A stretch of DNA of 64,000 nt, taken from positions 3,534,001-3,598,000 of the forward strand of contig NZ_CP025815.1 of assembly GCF_003352045.1 (NCBI RefSeq). Reading direction: 5' to 3'. Made by a program: the position numbers and the translations under genes. Source of the stretch: Sulfitobacter sp. JL08. Lineage in GTDB: Bacteria; Pseudomonadota; Alphaproteobacteria; Rhodobacterales; Rhodobacteraceae. The notes below the pieces were generated by a model. It was not told the origin of the DNA, did not search any database, and was given only the letters and a program-made list of their open reading frames with translations. This document shows positions 63,380 to 64,000 of the stretch, piece by piece. The first letter of the stretch is position 1, and every line of letters starts with the position of its first letter.

Positions 63380-63911
63380 GTTGACGGTATCGCGGCTGTG
63401 GCTCATGCGTGCCGCCTTTGTGGCGCTGTGCATGTTCGTGATGTTCCTGCATCTGTTGCCACTAGACACAACGCCGCGCAATTGGGCAGGGCCAGATATC
63501 ATCATGGCTCTGGCCTTTGCATGGGCATTGCGGCGGCCGGATTATGTACCGGCACTCAGCGTGGCACTGGTGATGCTGTTGGGTGATCTTCTGTTGCAGC
63601 GACCGCCCGGTCTGTTGGCATTGCTGGTTTTGTTGGGCACAGAAAACCTCAAAACACGCGCGCGCGCGCTGCGCGAGGCCCCGTTTCTGAGCGAATGGTC
63701 AGCCGTTGCGCTTGTGATGATTGCCATAGCCCTTGGAAACCGATTGGTGCTTAGTATTCTGGTCGTTCCACAAGCCGCCTTTTCGCTTAGTTTTTTGCAG
63801 ATGGGTATGACTGTTCTGTGCTATCCTTTTGTCGTCGCCTTCACCCAGTTTGTCATGGGTGTGCGCAAAATTGCACCGGGCGATGTTGATCTGGTAAGAC
63901 GTGGCGCATGA
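63372..63911 (+). CDS. mreD: Rod-shape protein MreD
   Basis: 179 residues with about five predicted membrane helices, in the position expected for MreD. ATG 63372 overlaps the mreC end by eight bases; an ATG 11 codons earlier is less likely. Its stop overlaps the next ATG (ATGA). Confidence 0.88.
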   Translation: MAELTVSRLWLMRAAFVALCMFVMFLHLLPLDTTPRNWAGPDIIMALAFAWALRRPDYVPALSVALVMLLGDLLLQRPPGLLALLVLLGTENLKTRARALREAPFLSEWSAVALVMIAIALGNRLVLSILVVPQAAFSLSFLQMGMTVLCYPFVVAFTQFVMGVRKIAPGDVDLVRRGA

Positions 63912-64000
63912 AGAAAACCAAACGCGATATCGACGGCAGCCACCGCTTGCTCAGTCGCCGCGCCCTGTTGCTGGGTGGCGTACAACTGGCATTTGCCGGC
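63908..64000 (+). CDS. mrdA: Penicillin-binding protein 2 (MrdA), N-terminus only
   Basis: The first 31 codons (MKKTKRDIDGSHRLLSRRALLLGGVQLAFAG) run off the right edge. The SRRALLLGGVQLAF start of a transmembrane anchor after a short basic tail is typical of PBP2 in Rhodobacteraceae, and the mreBCD context agrees. The truncation is only the window boundary. Confidence 0.8.
   Translation, partial: MKKTKRDIDGSHRLLSRRALLLGGVQLAFAG

Noticed and set aside
63908-64000. A truncated PBP2 gene
   Set aside because: The truncation is the edge of the window, not a mutation.

Overview
The window reads as ordinary chromosome of an alphaproteobacterium, most likely a marine Rhodobacteraceae (Roseobacter-group) member. 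That is an inference from gene content: PreTA-type pyrimidine reduction with a RutR-like regulator, TRAP transporters, a DddP-like M24 protein, a six-gene Mrp antiporter operon with fused A and B subunits, an ArsJ/GAPDH arsenic operon, and mreBCD followed by a PBP2 gene. Genes are densely packed, many overlap by ATGA, and no tRNA, rRNA, insertion sequence, CRISPR array or phage gene was recognised.

Region by region. 1-1227: the end of an unidentified gene and a Rieske oxygenase translationally coupled to it. 1362-5526: an arsenic operon (ArsR-ArsC fusion, GAPDH, ArsJ, Acr3) that can export both 1-arseno-3-phosphoglycerate and arsenite. 5567-11716: a catabolic cluster with an orphan family-5 binding protein, an enolase-superfamily enzyme, an unusual malate/lactate-dehydrogenase-family protein, a DddP-like M24 gene interrupted by one in-frame TGA, and a divergent LysR regulator. 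11733-20215: a leftward operon for an unknown substrate (TRAP DctPQM, cupin, IclR regulator, HyuA/HyuB, HpcH/HpaI aldolase). 20428-28844: a conserved hypothetical, the Mrp Na+/H+ antiporter operon, a degenerate histidine phosphatase and an L,D-transpeptidase.

28918-40294: a reductive pyrimidine degradation locus. PreT/PreA reduce uracil or thymine, a dihydropyrimidinase opens the ring, an AMAB-type amidohydrolase removes the carbamoyl group, and an NMT1-type ABC importer probably brings in substrate. A RutR-like regulator sits beside a perfect 16-bp palindrome in the divergent promoter, and a near-copy of that palindrome lies upstream of preTA.

40610-64000: housekeeping genes. These are cspA, tesA divergent from a ybbA/ybbP pair, gcvT-gcvH-gcvP under a tandem glycine riboswitch, an Rrf2 regulator, a gamma-glutamylcyclotransferase-like gene, gltX, a DUF1801 gene, a secreted metallo-hydrolase, a DAO oxidoreductase, a zinc-ribbon protein, nadE, an exported MORN-repeat protein, an SDR, leuA with a leucine-rich leader peptide and competing RNA structures, and mreB-mreC-mreD-mrdA.

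Most worth a second look: the leuA leader, the nonsense-interrupted DddP-like gene, the RutR operator pair, the ArsR-ArsC fusion with an internal ribosome-binding site, the undefined HyuAB/TRAP pathway, and the exported MORN protein of about 19 repeats. No wholly new system was established.
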